Below, piece after piece: positions 10,081 through 23,700 of a DNA stretch of 64,000 bases. Source of the stretch: Eutypella sp. D-1. Lineage: Eukaryota; Ascomycota; Sordariomycetes; Xylariales; Diatrypaceae. How positions within the stretch are numbered: position 1 is the first letter of the stretch; the number at the start of each line of letters is the position of its first letter. The notes under the pieces are model-generated. The model was not told where the DNA came from, searched no databases, and saw only the letters and a list, made by a program, of their open reading frames with translations. A program made the position numbers and the translations under genes. The stretch covers positions 2,170,001 through 2,234,000 of the forward strand of contig JAJTTP010000007.1 in assembly GCA_023313575.1 (NCBI GenBank). The letters run 5' to 3'.

Positions 10081-11784
10081 TCATGACCCGATCACCAGGT
10101 CAAGCTCGAAGAGGATGCGGACGAAGCGGCTATGCAGCTCGATGAAAAAGTCCGGGAGTCCGACGAGTTCCGCTAGCCCGCGCGCCTTGGGCGCGAACCC
10201 GCCGCCGGGCCCCATGGACGCCCCGCCCATGCGGTGCACGAAGCCGAGGCCGAGGCCTCCTCCGCCACCGCCACCACGGCTACCACCGCTCAGGATCCCG
10301 CTTTCGCCGCTGCCGGCCCCCGCTCCTCTTTCTCTGTCGCGGTGGCGGTCGCGCTCGAAGTTGCCGCCACCCAGACCGATGCCGCTGTCCCGGGGCCCGT
10401 GCTTGCCACCGACGGCGCCGTTGCCATTGCCGTACGCGGCGTTGAGGGCGGCAACGGCGCTGCCGTTGCCAGCGAGCTCCTCCTCGCGCTCTGCTTGCGC
10501 CTCGGCGAGCTCCTGGATCCAGGCGGCGAGGTCGCGGAAGGCGGCGGAGACGCGGCCGAAAGCCTTCATGGCAAGGCGCTCGCGATGGGTGCTGAGGGCG
10601 AGGAAGGCATAGACGCGCTTGCGCCCTCGGGCGTGCACGTCGGGGATCCGGAAGATGTACGCCGTCGTGTAACCTGCGAGTGGGTCGCCGAAGAAAATCG
10701 GCCCGCCATTCCCCGCTGCCGACTGCGGCGCCGGCACCGACGTGATGTAGCCTGAGGAACTGCCGGTCGTTGTCGGTGGCGGTGATGGGAACGAAGGCGG
10801 AATAGCGGATGTTGGCGACGACAGCGCGGAACCTGTTTGCGAACTCTCGGGTCGTCGGGGGAGCGTTTCGAAGGAGAGGGTCCGTAGGCACGAGGCGCGT
10901 ACTATACTATAGGTACTCGGGATGAGGGGCTCGTGCGTCGATGTGTAGTCGAGGAAGTGGGTGTGCTGCACGAGACTAGACCGCGAAGAGGATACGCTCG
11001 AGCGCGAAGTGGAGGTGGTCGGCCTGCGTTGATGGTGGGGCGGTCGAATGGTGTCCTTGGGTGACACGTCGTCCTCGGCATCGGACGTGCACGATGATTC
11101 TGGATTCGAGTTGGGAGGACTCGGATTGTCGTGGCCGCCCACAACGTGCGCATAGGGGGCGCGCGTCCGCAGCGTAGGTCCGTGCAGGTCTGATTTCGCA
11201 TCGGCGGCGGCGGCGGCATTCTTGTCCTCAGTCGTCTTGCCATCCTGCCGTTTGGGCAGCGTTAGGGCGCAATTCTGACAAGGGTTTGCGCGCTTCGTCA
11301 CGTAATCGGGGTATGTTCGCTGGAAGCTCGAGTCGTGTCTGCCGCCGGTTTTGGTGCCGTTTGTGGTCTCAGAACTGCTCTCGGGTATTCGATTTGGGCT
11401 CTGCGGGGGTGTCTCGATAGCGGAGGCTGTGACGGAGGATATATGTGTGGTCAAAGTTGTTGTTTGTTTCTTGGATTTTCGTAGAAGTGCCGCGCGATGC
11501 GCCTGCGCATCTTGGTCGGATACTGGTACGGACGAGCTGCGCGGTGCGCTTAGAGTCATTTTCCTTAGCGCATCGGTGACCGAGGGTTGCGTCCCGCTCG
11601 TGGTTGCGCTCGTCTGTGGCCGTTCGCTTGCTGGGATATCATCGTAGCACTGCCCACATGGTACCGGCAAGCCTTCCGTTACCATGAGCGGCGTGGGACC
11701 ATGGAGGTCGCAATAATGCGCGAGACATAGCTGAATTCGTGATGTTAGCGGAGGCAAAGGCGCCGGCTTCTCGGTATCGGTCAT
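10081..11784 (-). CDS. lst7: Lst7, folliculin (FLCN) orthologue
   Basis: A 567-residue protein in one exon, from ATG at 11784 to TGA at 10081. Lst7/FLCN pairs with Lst4/FNIP as a GTPase-activating complex for Rag GTPases at the vacuole and so links amino-acid status to TORC1. Seen: the N-terminal family opening IQLCLAHYCDLHGPTPL at about residues 17-33, a CxxC pair (CGQC, about 43-46), a second one (CQNC, 169-172), the longin-domain strand SIVRASCLRTLSFE (about 293-306), then GPIFFGD at 361-367 and the following FRIPDVHARGRKRVYAFLAL. This mirrors FLCN order (C..C, SIVRQACVRSLS, GPIFFGD, RG..R.YS). Between these lie long Ser/Thr/Pro linkers and Gly-rich insertions (about 470-520) typical of fungal orthologues. 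The start gives the conserved opening only 16 residues in. Confidence 0.9.
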   Translation of the reverse strand: MTDTEKPAPLPPLTSRIQLCLAHYCDLHGPTPLMVTEGLPVPCGQCYDDIPASERPQTSATTSGTQPSVTDALRKMTLSAPRSSSVPVSDQDAQAHRAALLRKSKKQTTTLTTHISSVTASAIETPPQSPNRIPESSSETTNGTKTGGRHDSSFQRTYPDYVTKRANPCQNCALTLPKRQDGKTTEDKNAAAAADAKSDLHGPTLRTRAPYAHVVGGHDNPSPPNSNPESSCTSDAEDDVSPKDTIRPPHHQRRPTTSTSRSSVSSSRSSLVQHTHFLDYTSTHEPLIPSTYSIVRASCLRTLSFETLPRRPESSQTGSALSSPTSAIPPSFPSPPPTTTGSSSGYITSVPAPQSAAGNGGPIFFGDPLAGYTTAYIFRIPDVHARGRKRVYAFLALSTHRERLAMKAFGRVSAAFRDLAAWIQELAEAQAEREEELAGNGSAVAALNAAYGNGNGAVGGKHGPRDSGIGLGGGNFERDRHRDRERGAGAGSGESGILSGGSRGGGGGGGLGLGFVHRMGGASMGPGGGFAPKARGLAELVGLPDFFIELHSRFVRILFELDLVIGS

Positions 11785-14700
11785 GGTTTGTCACAATATG
11801 AGAGAATGATAAGAGGTATTGTGGGATGGGTGAGATGGTTTGTGAGACGGTCCCCGGCTACATGAATGATAGCATGCCACCACGCGCAAGATGGGAAGGT
11901 AGAAAAGCAGGAGCAGAAACAAATATATGTCCAGCTCAGGCAATAGCGAGGGGGCGCATTATTACTACGCGAGGGATGGATGGATATTAATTTGGTTCAC
12001 TTTAAGGCGGTTCAGGGAAGATTGGTAAGGAGGATGGCGACGCTGATGAATGATATGATTTTGCTACCGCCGGGGAAGTCGGTAGTAAGTGGAGTCAGGC
12101 AGGCCAAGTAGGATGCTCGCGAAAGCGTACGAGGCAGGTCAGCCTCTTTTAGTGACTAACAAACGGGGGGAAGGAAGACGCGAAAAGCTCAGGAGGAAGA
12201 TGAGAAACATTGGAATCCCTCCTTGACCCCTAGTTACTTGTGAGAACGTCACTCACCCTCCCTCCTGCGATGTACTTAAGTACAGACAAGGGAAATATCA
12301 AAGGTATCGTGTCTGACAAGTCGGGAGGGGGGTGACTGGGGGAAGAGACTAGGGAGGAACGGGGAAGAAAACAAGGTGAATCAGATCTCAAATAATCAAT
12401 AAAAGAAATAAGATTGGCATGTGGGAGGGGGTGGGGGGGTTGATTGGCATATAGTCCCAATGAGACATCCGCTATACCACAAGACGGGCAATCAGGTATT
12501 CACAGGTTTTGCCTGACTCTAAATATGGCTGATGGCTATCGTGGCACAGCGCCAATCGATATTTGACCACCGCGGCGCATCGCTCCGTGCCGTCCGCGGT
12601 GAGATGGGCAGCAGGGGGGCAAGGGGGTATGGGGATGGGGACACGGGGAGGTGGGAGGTGTAAGCAGCTAGCCAGATAGGTAGGCAGGCATATGATCACC
12701 CAGGCAAGTCTAGGAAGCCATACGTGCCGTTGGTTGGTGGGCTAACCTGCCTGTCCTGTGTACTATGTGTATTATGCGTATTATAGCATGTGTGATAGGT
12801 ACTTAGATGCATGTGAATGTGAGTGGGATATTTGCTGTGCTGGCGGTGTCAGAATTCAAGAGGGTGGGGGGAGGGGAGGCACAGGGACACTTCTGGAAAT
12901 CTGATCGCAGCAGCCATACGCGGATAATCACTCTCTCCCCTTTTTTGAAAGACAGGAGCGGTGAGGAGATGGCTGTCTGCGTATGGCTGGGAAGGTTGAG
13001 GGGGAGGGGAGAGTCAAGGGGAAGATGCAGGATGCGAATAAGCAACTCGTGAATGGGGAAAAGAAAGAAGAGACTGGGTGAAGAAGGCGCCCGTTGGGTT
13101 GCGTCCGGAAATAGGGGAATTACCTTCTCGGACGTCTCGATGAAGCATACAGCAGCGAAGAGAGAGAATATGGGGGTGAGGTAAGACTGGGCAGCAACGG
13201 GAGCTGCGATGATCTTGCTGACACCTTCAGCTCTGTCGCAGCTCCTAGTCCCTTGCGTTCATTTCCACGTTCGCATCCATGTATATGGAAATAGTAGATC
13301 CCATCACCCATATCATGATGTGTTACCCATGTGTATCAAGTAGAATGATACGTAGGGATGGGGGTAATCAATGGGTTGCATCCATTAGAGCATGCGAGCA
13401 TGACATAACATAATATGGTATTAAACCATTAAAATGGATAATAAGCCGGGGGGTTGTATCTCACTTGGTAAGACATGATGTTGGTTGGTAGTGTTGGGTG
13501 GTAATGATAAGGTTGATAACGAAATGATGATGAACTTACAATAGACGTCATAATGTTCTGCAGCCCTGGGGGGGTCGGATGCAGGGATTAATAATGAGCG
13601 AGGTACCTGAAGATGCGCGCGAATGCGACAAAATGTCCCTGTCTGTTTACCGGTATCGTCGCCGAAATAGATACTGGTCGGTATCAAGTATTCTGCCCGT
13701 CTGCAAAGGTTGAGGTATTCGAACCTAAGGTCGGAATAAATGTGTCATGGAATATCGTATTCCTAGCAACGGTTACGGCCACGTTCACGGTCACGATATA
13801 TAAACTTGTCCGTCTGCACACATACGAGATCCCGGCACGTCTTTTCCCCTTTAAGCCGTCACAGCAGCGGTGGAACCAAACAGCAAGCGCACAGCACTCA
13901 GCAGTAATAGTCCTTAGCAGCGTGACAGACAGCAGCTCTGTGTTGTTTGTCCAACGGTTGAAGCAGCAGCGACAGCGGCTGCGGCGGCGATGCGATTCTG
14001 TGCGATCAGGAATTTAGACAGGCGATTTAAGTGTGACTGTGGATGTGTGGGTGTGCTGTGGTGGGCGTGCTGTAGTGGGTGTGGAAGTGGTGTGCAGATC
14101 TCACCCCCGTCGTTTCCGTCTTCTCTTCCGTTTCCGCTCCTGCACTTCTTTTCTTCCCCTTTTGCTTCACCTCTTCCCACAAATTTATCGTTTGGAGAGG
14201 GTGTATACCAGCTTTAATCGATTATGCACGCCGATATTCCGTGGCGTATATATATTTATATATATATCGGAGTATGCGATGCGCCTTGCCTTGATGGGCG
14301 CGATGCCGTTGTTGTTGACCTTAAAAAGAGGTGGGGGGAGAGATAATATGTACCTCTGTTATAACTAGAGAAGAGATGCAATTGCGCAGCAAAATCGGGC
14401 CTCTTTTCTCTCTAATCCTGTTCCTGGTCTTGGGTCCGGCCTTGGTCCCGGCGCTTGGTCTTGGTCCCTATTCCAATTTCCGATCTCCCACTCGGATTCC
14501 CATTCCCCGAGAATGAAGATCTCAGAATTTCGTCCGGGGGGGGTCCAGCAGGGGTGGATGGGTGGGTAGATGGATGGTTGGTAAGGTCACACGCGCGACG
14601 TATACACCAAATGGAGTAAGCAGAGCCACGTTCAAGCCACCCGGGGGGGCATTCAGCTTTCAATGTTCAGGCTCAGCTTCTCGGCGCGCACGCGGTGGGT

Positions 14701-17700
14701 ACGAGAGTGATTTGTCGTATGAGCCCAGCCAGAGAGAAGCACCCGAGTAGCTTCTTTTCGTCCTTTGTCTCGGAGATAAGAAAGAAGGAAACAGGACGGG
14801 AAAAAGTCAACCTGAAGAGGTTGTCTTATTATCTACTGTATCTCTTGGTATGTCTGGGTTTTTTGTTTTGTTTTTATTATGTAGGCCGTTGTCTCCCGAC
14901 TTGGACAGAGCAGGAAGGGATGCGATGCGGATGGGAATGTATAGACGATGTATCACGATCCCGTTTAACCAACCGGTATCACAAGAACCGGCGATGGGCT
15001 GGAAAAGAAGAAAAGAAAAAAAAGTATTCACAGCCGTCCTACAGCTCCAGACATATGACGCGACAAGACGTCTTCGTCTTCGTTTAATGCAACTCCTGAG
15101 AATAATCAAGGTCACGAGGTTGCGAAGTCGGGTTAATGATGAGATAGGTAGGTTAGGTGCCAAAGGTAGGTGCAAGGTATAATAAGAGCTAGGTAGGGAT
15201 AAGAGGATAAGAGATGGATCGGGGTTAATAAGGCAAGGTCGCCGACATTCATGGATGGCACCTGGGCATGGCCTTTCGTCTCGGCTCGTCTCGTTAATAA
15301 GTGGATTCCAAAGTTTTGGAGGGGAGGGAGGGGAAGGGGGGGAAGGAGGGGAATTAGGAGCTTGGATTGGATTGGTTCTTTGGCTTTCTTATAAATATCA
15401 TTCAACCATCAATTACAAGTAACGAGGACATAGCATACCTAGCACCAAATTTTGGAACCCATATATGGATAACTTAAACTAAAACTAAAAGTTAAAGCAT
15501 ACACCTTAAGCCGAATAGACGGGGCGCGCGGACGGACAACGGGGCCCGTCAATTCATTAACTGGCCTAACTCCCCGCTTGTCCGTCCTCCTCCCTCGGTC
15601 GTGTTTGGCAATAAGCGCTTTCTTATTTGCCTGTAAGGATTAACAAGTCACTTCGTAGGATAGGTACTAACTAAAGTACTAGTTACACTAAAAAGAAACC
15701 GACCCAAGTGGGCTTGGTGGGGGGAGTGAGGGTTTGGTTACTTTAGGTTAGGGTATCCATGAATGGGTCCAGTAGTTCGGTGGTTATCTTCGGTGCAGGT
15801 AATTAGTTAGGTTCGAAGCTATCTATTTTGAACGATTTCGTACGTACAAGTTACAACTGCGACGCACAAACCGCAATGCAAGTGGTTGGATGGCCCTGTA
15901 ATCCCGGGAGGGGCGTTACCTAGATATATATACTAAACTACTTAAAGTCTAACTACTCACTAAATAGCTAGTATATCGTGTCCGGAACCGCAAGGCCGAC
16001 GGAACGCGACCTCGATTCAATCACGACGGCGGCGGCGGCGTCGGCGGCGGAGTGCGGCATGGACTTGCTGGCTTTGTCAGGTTCTAGAAGACCCACCGAA
16101 ACCCAACCCAACGTAACACTAAATAAAAGAAAACTGGGGAACGGGTAGGCCTTAAAAAGAAATAGCCTGAGACGCTTGAGACGGTGCGACCGACCCGCCG
16201 ACATAACGGAGAACGGGGGGTCCTTAGAGGGGCCTTTGAGTGGCACAAGGGGGGGTTGCCTGTTAGGTAGGAGACCCACCTGTCGCGTGTGGAATTATGT
16301 AAGTAAGTCAGGTACATTAGATTAGATCTTCCAAGGTTGTATGTGTGTAATTTAGGTAGGTACCTATCAAAAAGCATTGTAATATAATTTGACGTTTGCT
16401 TGTGTGCATGTGATCAAGCACATGCAGTGCAATGATATAGCACCTGGCGAAGCATGACATTTGTTTATTTAGGTATGTACCTACCGTGGATTTGTCTTGG
16501 GTATGTGTATAGAAGCAAACTTGCTTCAGTCAGGTATTGCTCTTACTAAGTAGAGGAGACTTCGGGAGTGATCGGCTACATGGTACATTACGGACGGTTC
16601 CTACTCGAACGAGTAATTTACGAGGACTTACCTCGATTGGTATTGGTCAGGGTTGTCTCCCACCCTGGTCCGACCGGCACATCCCTTCCAAGAGATCCAC
16701 GCGCATAAGTGTCTTGAGTGTGTGTGTGTGTTTTTTAATCTGTTTTTTTTTTTTCCTTTCTCTTTCTTACCTACTTGGAAACCAAGTCGAGCCTGGTATG
16801 TAATCAGTTCATAAACTATTTGTAAGAGCCTATTCGTAAACCCAGGATGGCAGCATAATTGCTTGACTTCTTGGCCAGATGGATGGCCAAGAGGGAAAAA
16901 GTAGGCCCAGGGCCATCTGATAAATATGTGAACCTTAAGGTCTCCGCGGGACAGATATTCGAAGCTGACGAGAAGAGGGTCCGGGCAAAGTGGGGAAGAG
17001 GTTTCACATCCATGATATTACAGTACCGATTTCAGATTCGGGGTATTTAGGATGTTTGTACGTATTTTCACATATCTATGTACTCATGTATGCGAATATT
17101 CATTAATAGCACGTACGATGATGTATGTAGCTGAGATCCTTCCTGTACTAACTATGTGGCTGCACGACCGACTGCATCATGTCAGCGCTGTTGGCTGGGT
17201 GCCAGCCATTGTTTGTTGCCCCTGCGGCTCCAATGATCGGCGCCCCTAGGGGTACCACGGAGCCGGAAGACTCCGTATGTATATACGGGGACGGAGCTGG
17301 AGCACATTAGAAGGGTATGGATCATGGATCATGTCCACGCGGTGTATATATATCTCGTCGGGCTCCGTCGGCTTGGCTAAAATCAAGCAAGGGGGTTTGG
17401 GTTTGTCCCTTGATGATGGGTTGAACTCAACACTTTCCCTTCTCTTGGTTCTTTTTTCTTCTGCTTGTTTTCTTGAGTCTTGTTCTTTTTTTTGCTTCTA
17501 TTTTTCTCTTTGGGAACCCCGCAATGTCCGGTCCACCATCTCACCTGGCAGCCTGGGCATCTAATTAATAATATTGGAGATCCCCCATCTTCCCCTCCAT
17601 CGTCCATCCCTCCCCAAGTCCCAGGATATCGGAGAGCGGAGAGCATGAGGAGAAGCAAACCTAGAATACTCCCTTAAACTCTGTCAGTTGGGGGCGCATG

Positions 17701-20700
17701 TTTGTCCTACCTGCATGTGCCTTGTCACGAGGTCAGCCGACATCCAGCGTCAGCATCGGCGTCAGCGTCATCCCATCTCTTCCCCCGGGGAAACGGTCAA
17801 GCGACTTAATATTATCTGATAGCGCCGAAATTACCGCTGTAATTTTTTGTTTGTTCTCCTTTTTGCCTGTACCTCTCTAACAGGGTAATCTCTGTGTAGG
17901 GTACAGGATGTGTATATCAATCTACTTATCTATCTGTCTGGTAGCGAGTGACGACGTCGTACAGATTAGACAGCCTTACCTAGGTTTAGTTGGCGCTGTC
18001 AGAACCTGTCATGTCATGCCTGTCAAACTGCCGTCGCTGGCTAGTATGGAAGTTTACAGGAAGAAAAGAATGCTCGACGGCATGGCGGACGGGTGATGCG
18101 GGGATTGGTTTCCCTTAGTCGCCCGTCTCATCTCGGCTGAAGCTACTGAGTCTCCCGTCCCGCGTCGCGAGTCGCGCCGCACCCGCTCATCTCCGTCACA
18201 AGGTACAACAGCTGGGAGCTGACGTCGACAAGGTTGGCAGCGTCCATATAGCTGCCTAAGTTATTCCTCGCAATTACTCTTACTTGAACCAGGTCTGGGC
18301 ATCTCCCAGCTCTCGCACGACTCGTCCGTAGGTCGCGCAGCCTTGGGCGAGAGCGTCGCAGAGCCCCCGGGTAATGGTACCCGCGATGACCTCCGCGGAA
18401 TGTCTGCTGTATGGTCATAACCTTGTCTCTACTATCTGAGATACGAACGTGTGTAATGATTGATAGAGATCAAAAGACTTGTGTGCATTGGTTCGTTGGC
18501 GCTCAGCTCAGCTCAGCACGGCGGCTACCCGAGGAAGACAGGGAGGGATGGGCTCCGGGGGACTGCTCCGGAGGATTCTAGGTTCTGAACCGTAGTCTGG
18601 TTATATTGACTATGTACGTGCGTAAAGTTGTTGGCATGTGCACATGCGGGCGTGCGCAGGCAGTAGGATTCGTATATACGTAGTAATTTGGTAGTGTAAT
18701 AAGAATGATAATAATGATAATGATCCCTAGGTAATATCTGACCGTTGCGGCGGTTTTTCAGGGCCCGATATTGAATGATCGTCGCGGTTGGGGAGCTGAC
18801 AGATCATCTCTTCCCTTTTGTCGCCCTCTCCCTCTGCTAATCTGAAAACAAAAGGTAAAAAGACACTCAGACCACATACATAGGCATGATACGTACGTTG
18901 ACACCACCCCACGCAATGAGATTTTAGTGTCGCTACAAGGTATCATCAATGGATGGATTCTAGGTTTTGTACATACAAATTAGCGAGCCAAGAATGGGCT
19001 TCCGCGTCGGCTGAAGACCGTTATTCGGCCCATAATTTTACTTGGACCCAAATGATGGACTACCTAGACAGCTAGAGTACCATATGTACGTACATAGTAT
19101 GTCGTCGCGGAATCTATATTTAGCATAGCAGGGAAGCAGGGGGCTTTCTTCTCCCCTTCCGCTTCATGCGCTCATCTCGGCGGCTGTGCGGGTCGAACGT
19201 CCGCAAGGCCCTGCGTGTACCTATGATATGATATATACTGTAAAATCTCCTGCCCTTCACTGGCCATAGCACGCGGCGGAAGATAATCATCACTGCAGAC
19301 TTAGGTAGATTTGTCCCCCCCCCCCCACCCACAACCACCGTACTACACAGTAAAAGAGTTATTGATTGATGATGGATTCGCACCGCTGAGAAGGATCGCG
19401 CAGGACAGTATCACAAATCCAGTATGAAAACAGCAAAAGAGCTGCTCTTTGGTGGGGGTTAGCGACATGTGCATCGACGAATTCGGACACTGAACTTCCC
19501 CTATCCATCATAGCCGGCATCTCTTGGCGATAGTGATACTACATACGCGGATGGACGATAGAGATCTGAATGGATCAGGTAGCCAATGATCTATCGAATA
19601 AATGGCCAACGAACTCGAAGCGTGCATGTGAAGTAAGGCCCGTAGACATCGGAACCCCGATTCAATCTCGTTAGGCTGCCGACCTTCCCATTCGGGATAT
19701 GGGTTGACCTTTAAAAGGCTTCCGACGACGACGACAATAGCACCTGGGAGACTTTTGATCTTCAACAAAGAATATAAGATGTTCTGGGGTCGCCCGAACC
19801 TGGCCCCGGTCATGGCACGTGTGGCGGAGGAGGGCGACAGGGTATTATGGCATTACTACGGGGGGCAGGGGGTAGGTTCGTGGAGGGGAATGTAACCTTG
19901 CATCCTGAATAGGATCATATGTCCCCAGTTCATCGTCTGGGCATGTCCCTTTTAGGCGTCTACCAGATAATAGTATCCCTACCATCCATGTTTCTTTCCC
20001 CATCTGATTTCGATCCTTTGGGCCTCCGATCCGGTCAACCGGCGCTGGCCCGACCGGGTGCATATCCACCCACCCCACCCCAGACTACATGGCCCACTAC
20101 CACCATTTCGGCCGGCGGCGGTGGTGGGTGATGCGATGCGATGCGATGCGATGCGATGCGATGCGATACGCAGTGCGGACTATTGCTCGCTCTTTTCCCA
20201 GTCACTTTACCCTGCTACTTCCCTGCTGACGAACAACTTTGATGAAATAGACCGCGATCACCTGCCTTTCTGATCTTTCGCTTACGAGGCCTGGAGAGAA
20301 AAGAGAAAATCAAAATGATGCAAAGGTGGTTGATCTGACCCATACCCTCCTTTCCTCCTCCAGCCCGTCTCCCACCCTATCAGATCAACCATCTTCTATA
20401 GTAGTTATGTAGCTACCTATCTCGGACGAAGCGGCTCGAATCCCAGAACCTTTCGGCTACGCAGACCAGCTATGCCATACCGTGCCGTGCCATGCCATGT
20501 CATGCCGCGCCATGCCGCTCCTAACGATGGTAACGTAAGTACCCGACGAGCAATAGTAGTATATACTTAGCACCAGGTAAGTGAGAGCTGCCATACCGCC
20601 TAAACTAGCCTCTCGAAGTCTTAAATCCTTGTCTCGTCTCATCTCTCATCCCATCTCATCTTATCTCGTCCCGTCTCATCCCCATCCCGGCTCCTTCGGC

Positions 20701-23700
20701 GCCACTTACGCCTAGCTCAGGCTTAAGCTTTCCAGAAGGCGTCCGTCATTCGTCACTGGTGCTTATTACTTACTACTCACTATCCATAAATGGGTTTTGT
20801 CTCTGGTCTACCCCTTAATGAGGACCACCTCTTTTCTTTTTCTCTCTTTTTTAAGGAAGCCTCGAAACGAGGCGCAAGACATGACGATTCGGTGCCTACC
20901 AGCGCATAGGTTGCGCGTAGCGGTGAAAGGCAGGTCGCCCCAAAATTTGATAATTTTGGAAGAAAGCGGCATCCTCCGGGGCTACCAGGCTCCGACGCGT
21001 TACACCCAACCCAGGTGTGAGCGAACCTGGGAACCCAGATCTTCGACACGTCTGGCCCGTCCGGGGTGCATATGTATGTGTATATGTGCGTGCATGTGTG
21101 TGTGTGTATGTATGTAAGTGCGTTCCCAGTTCCGATGCAGAGAAACCCTACGTACATGGGCACCACGCTACGTCGCATCTATGCGCCTATGTAGGTAGAC
21201 CCGGGTGTTCGGCTGGCCACCTGAAGTAGCTTCCAGCGAATTAAACCACCCCTGATTCTTTTCGCTCTGTGTCTCGAAATCCCATGGAGGAATGATGGTT
21301 GGCTCGTCCAATAGGAAGGAAGGCAAGTGTTCTTCGGCGAGTTTAACCGAGAGTTCATTCCAGCTTCCCCATGGTAAAGACATGGGCTGTGTATATTAAC
21401 CGGCCGGATCGCCTACCGTGTAGATGCCTATAGAGAAAGACGCTCAATCCCATCCGTCAAAATTCTGCTAGTCCGAAAACCTGATATGTCATTCCTATAC
21501 CATAGCCCGTCCGCCACCTTTCCGCCCCTATTTCCCGCTTGGTCTGGCACGCGGGACGGTGGAATGGAAGGTATAATGGTCTTGGCCGGGTCTGGTGAAC
21601 ATCTACGTCGTATCGCGCGGCGACGTCCCGGACCGCGATCCAGACCAGACACAGGTCAGGTCCGAGACGAGATGAAAAGCTTGGATACCTACTTAGGGCG
21701 CCTGACTACCTAGCCAGACGACTCTCTATTCTACTCGACTACGCGGCTACTGTCGCTCTATAAATCCATTAAGCATGATAACGTTTGGAGTATCTAGATA
21801 TGCTCGGCAAAGCTCCGAGGTGAGGCGAGCGAGCAATACGGATCGGGAATGTCCGTCTCACCGCTGCCGCCACATCCTGTCATGATCGCGATCTCTATCA
21901 TTGTCTCGATCGATGAGATTAGGCAATTATCTAGATGAAAGGAAATGGGGCCTACGTACGCACCGCCTATGGACTAAGTGACGCTAGCCCCCGGAATTAT
22001 CGTAGAGCAGGAGTAGTCGGAGTAAGAGGAAGAGTTGACAGCCCCGGCCCCCGGATCTTGTTCCGGTTCAAGGGTTGGCTGGTTCGGTGGGGGATTAGTC
22101 GATTAGTAGTGTATACGATGAGTTCATTAGCCATCGTCTCCAATTCTTCCCGTCTCGCTATGACGTTTAATTACCGGCCCAGCTACGGAGCGCCTGGGCG
22201 ATCACCAACGGCCGACGATAGACTGGCTATGCAGACTAAAGTTTTGGACTATCTGCTGCGTGATGACGTCCTAATCGATCGTCACCCGCCTTGGGTTGGG
22301 TCGAGTCTCAGCCTGCCGTTTCTAGAACGCGTCACGGCGTTGCAGTGTATTTAGACACCGATCCTCTAGCCAGCTAAGCGATCTAAATCCCGGGAATCCC
22401 GGGTGTCTCTCGCCCGCGACCTCTCTTCATAGGAAACATTTAGAGGTCGTGATCGGTCGACGTCGTCGTAGCCATTGCGTACTCCTCCAGTGACCTTAGA
22501 CCAGGCGGGGGGCCAGAACACCACGCACTCTTTCTGGCTGTTCCCACTCTCTGCCCCTGCCCTCATAAGGCAAGCGTTCAACGCTCGGAGAGTTCCGTGA
22601 TTGAGAAGGACAAGATAAGAGTTATTCCCAGTCGAAGTCTTCGAGGGGCACGGGAACGTTGGCGAGCGCTGCCCTCCTTGCCTTAGAGATGACGGGCGGA
22701 CCGTCTGCGCCGGCCCTAAGTCCCTCTTCGCTCCGTGGTTAAATCCTGTTGCCTGAAGTGTAGGCGGGGGTTGCAGACAGAATCCCCGCGCGATTCCTCG
22801 GCGGAGATGGGGACGAGCGGGTCGGTGCGCCGGCAACGGGGCGGGGCGGGACAGGGCGGACTTCACAGCGCGGTCCGGACTTATGCTCTTGTTGTATGAT
22901 TCACGGAAAACAACATAGAACGAGAACATAATATTACCTCGACTTTTCCACAGCATCTTTAGGTAATGACGTAACTAACTACCTTGAACAATAACACAAT
23001 ACCTAGCCTCTACGTGGGACACTGTGCGTGTAGTCCAGTCATATACAGCCTCATAGGCATGGCTGGTATAATCCCATATAGCCCAGCCCTGTAACAGCCC
23101 CCGGATACAAGCCGGTTTCATAAACCACTATACCGTGGAATATTACATAGCAAGGGCATCCATCCTTTTCCGATATCCCCAGTAGACCCGTTTTTGTTCT
23201 TATTCTCCCCTCTAACGTGGGTAAGTATACGTGATATCAAAACCTGCTGGAATCGGCCCATCGGAAATAGGAGAAGCAAGCACTTGCCTATGCAGCCAAC
23301 GGTATCCCGTAGACGCTCTTACACTGATAATTCGATGATTTTCCCCAGCCAGTAGACCTGACGTTCGCTCCCCTCTCCTCCCCTCTCACCCCCTCCCGGG
23401 CCTCAAGTTTACAGCGTCTGCCCATAAAAGACTGCCCCAGAGCCCCGTGCTGTGACTTACCCACGACCCACGATGGTACAGACGAGAGTACCAGCCGCCC
23501 CCTCAAGTACTGCGCCCTCCCTCCCATCACTATGCTCGATGAACCCTCCCCGGAACAGTCCGGTGCTACGGGTCCAGCCGTGACGCGTGGTATAGCGCGG
23601 CGCAAGGGGGGGGGGGGGGATGGGATGCCCTCTACGGTGGTAAGTCGAGCCCACAAGCAAAGGGGGAGGGAGTCGGGAGTCTTACTGTTAGTACTTAGGT

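Noticed and set aside
9388..10086. Long overlapping frames on both strands (up to 232 codons)
   Set aside because: Stop-poor composition makes several frames open at once. Translations are low-complexity and the region fits the lst7 3' flank.
10115..10891. Open frames of 165-203 codons on both strands within lst7
   Set aside because: Shadows of a GC-rich coding region. The lst7 frame alone has family motifs.
13613..14017. Plus-strand frame of 134 codons with a hydrophobic patch
   Set aside because: Biased composition at its 3' half (CAG/CGG repeats) and no recognisable protein features.
15742..15752. TTAGGG-like telomere sequence
   Set aside because: Isolated single copies only (also near 5571 and 36398). 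No array, so not a telomere or interstitial telomeric block.
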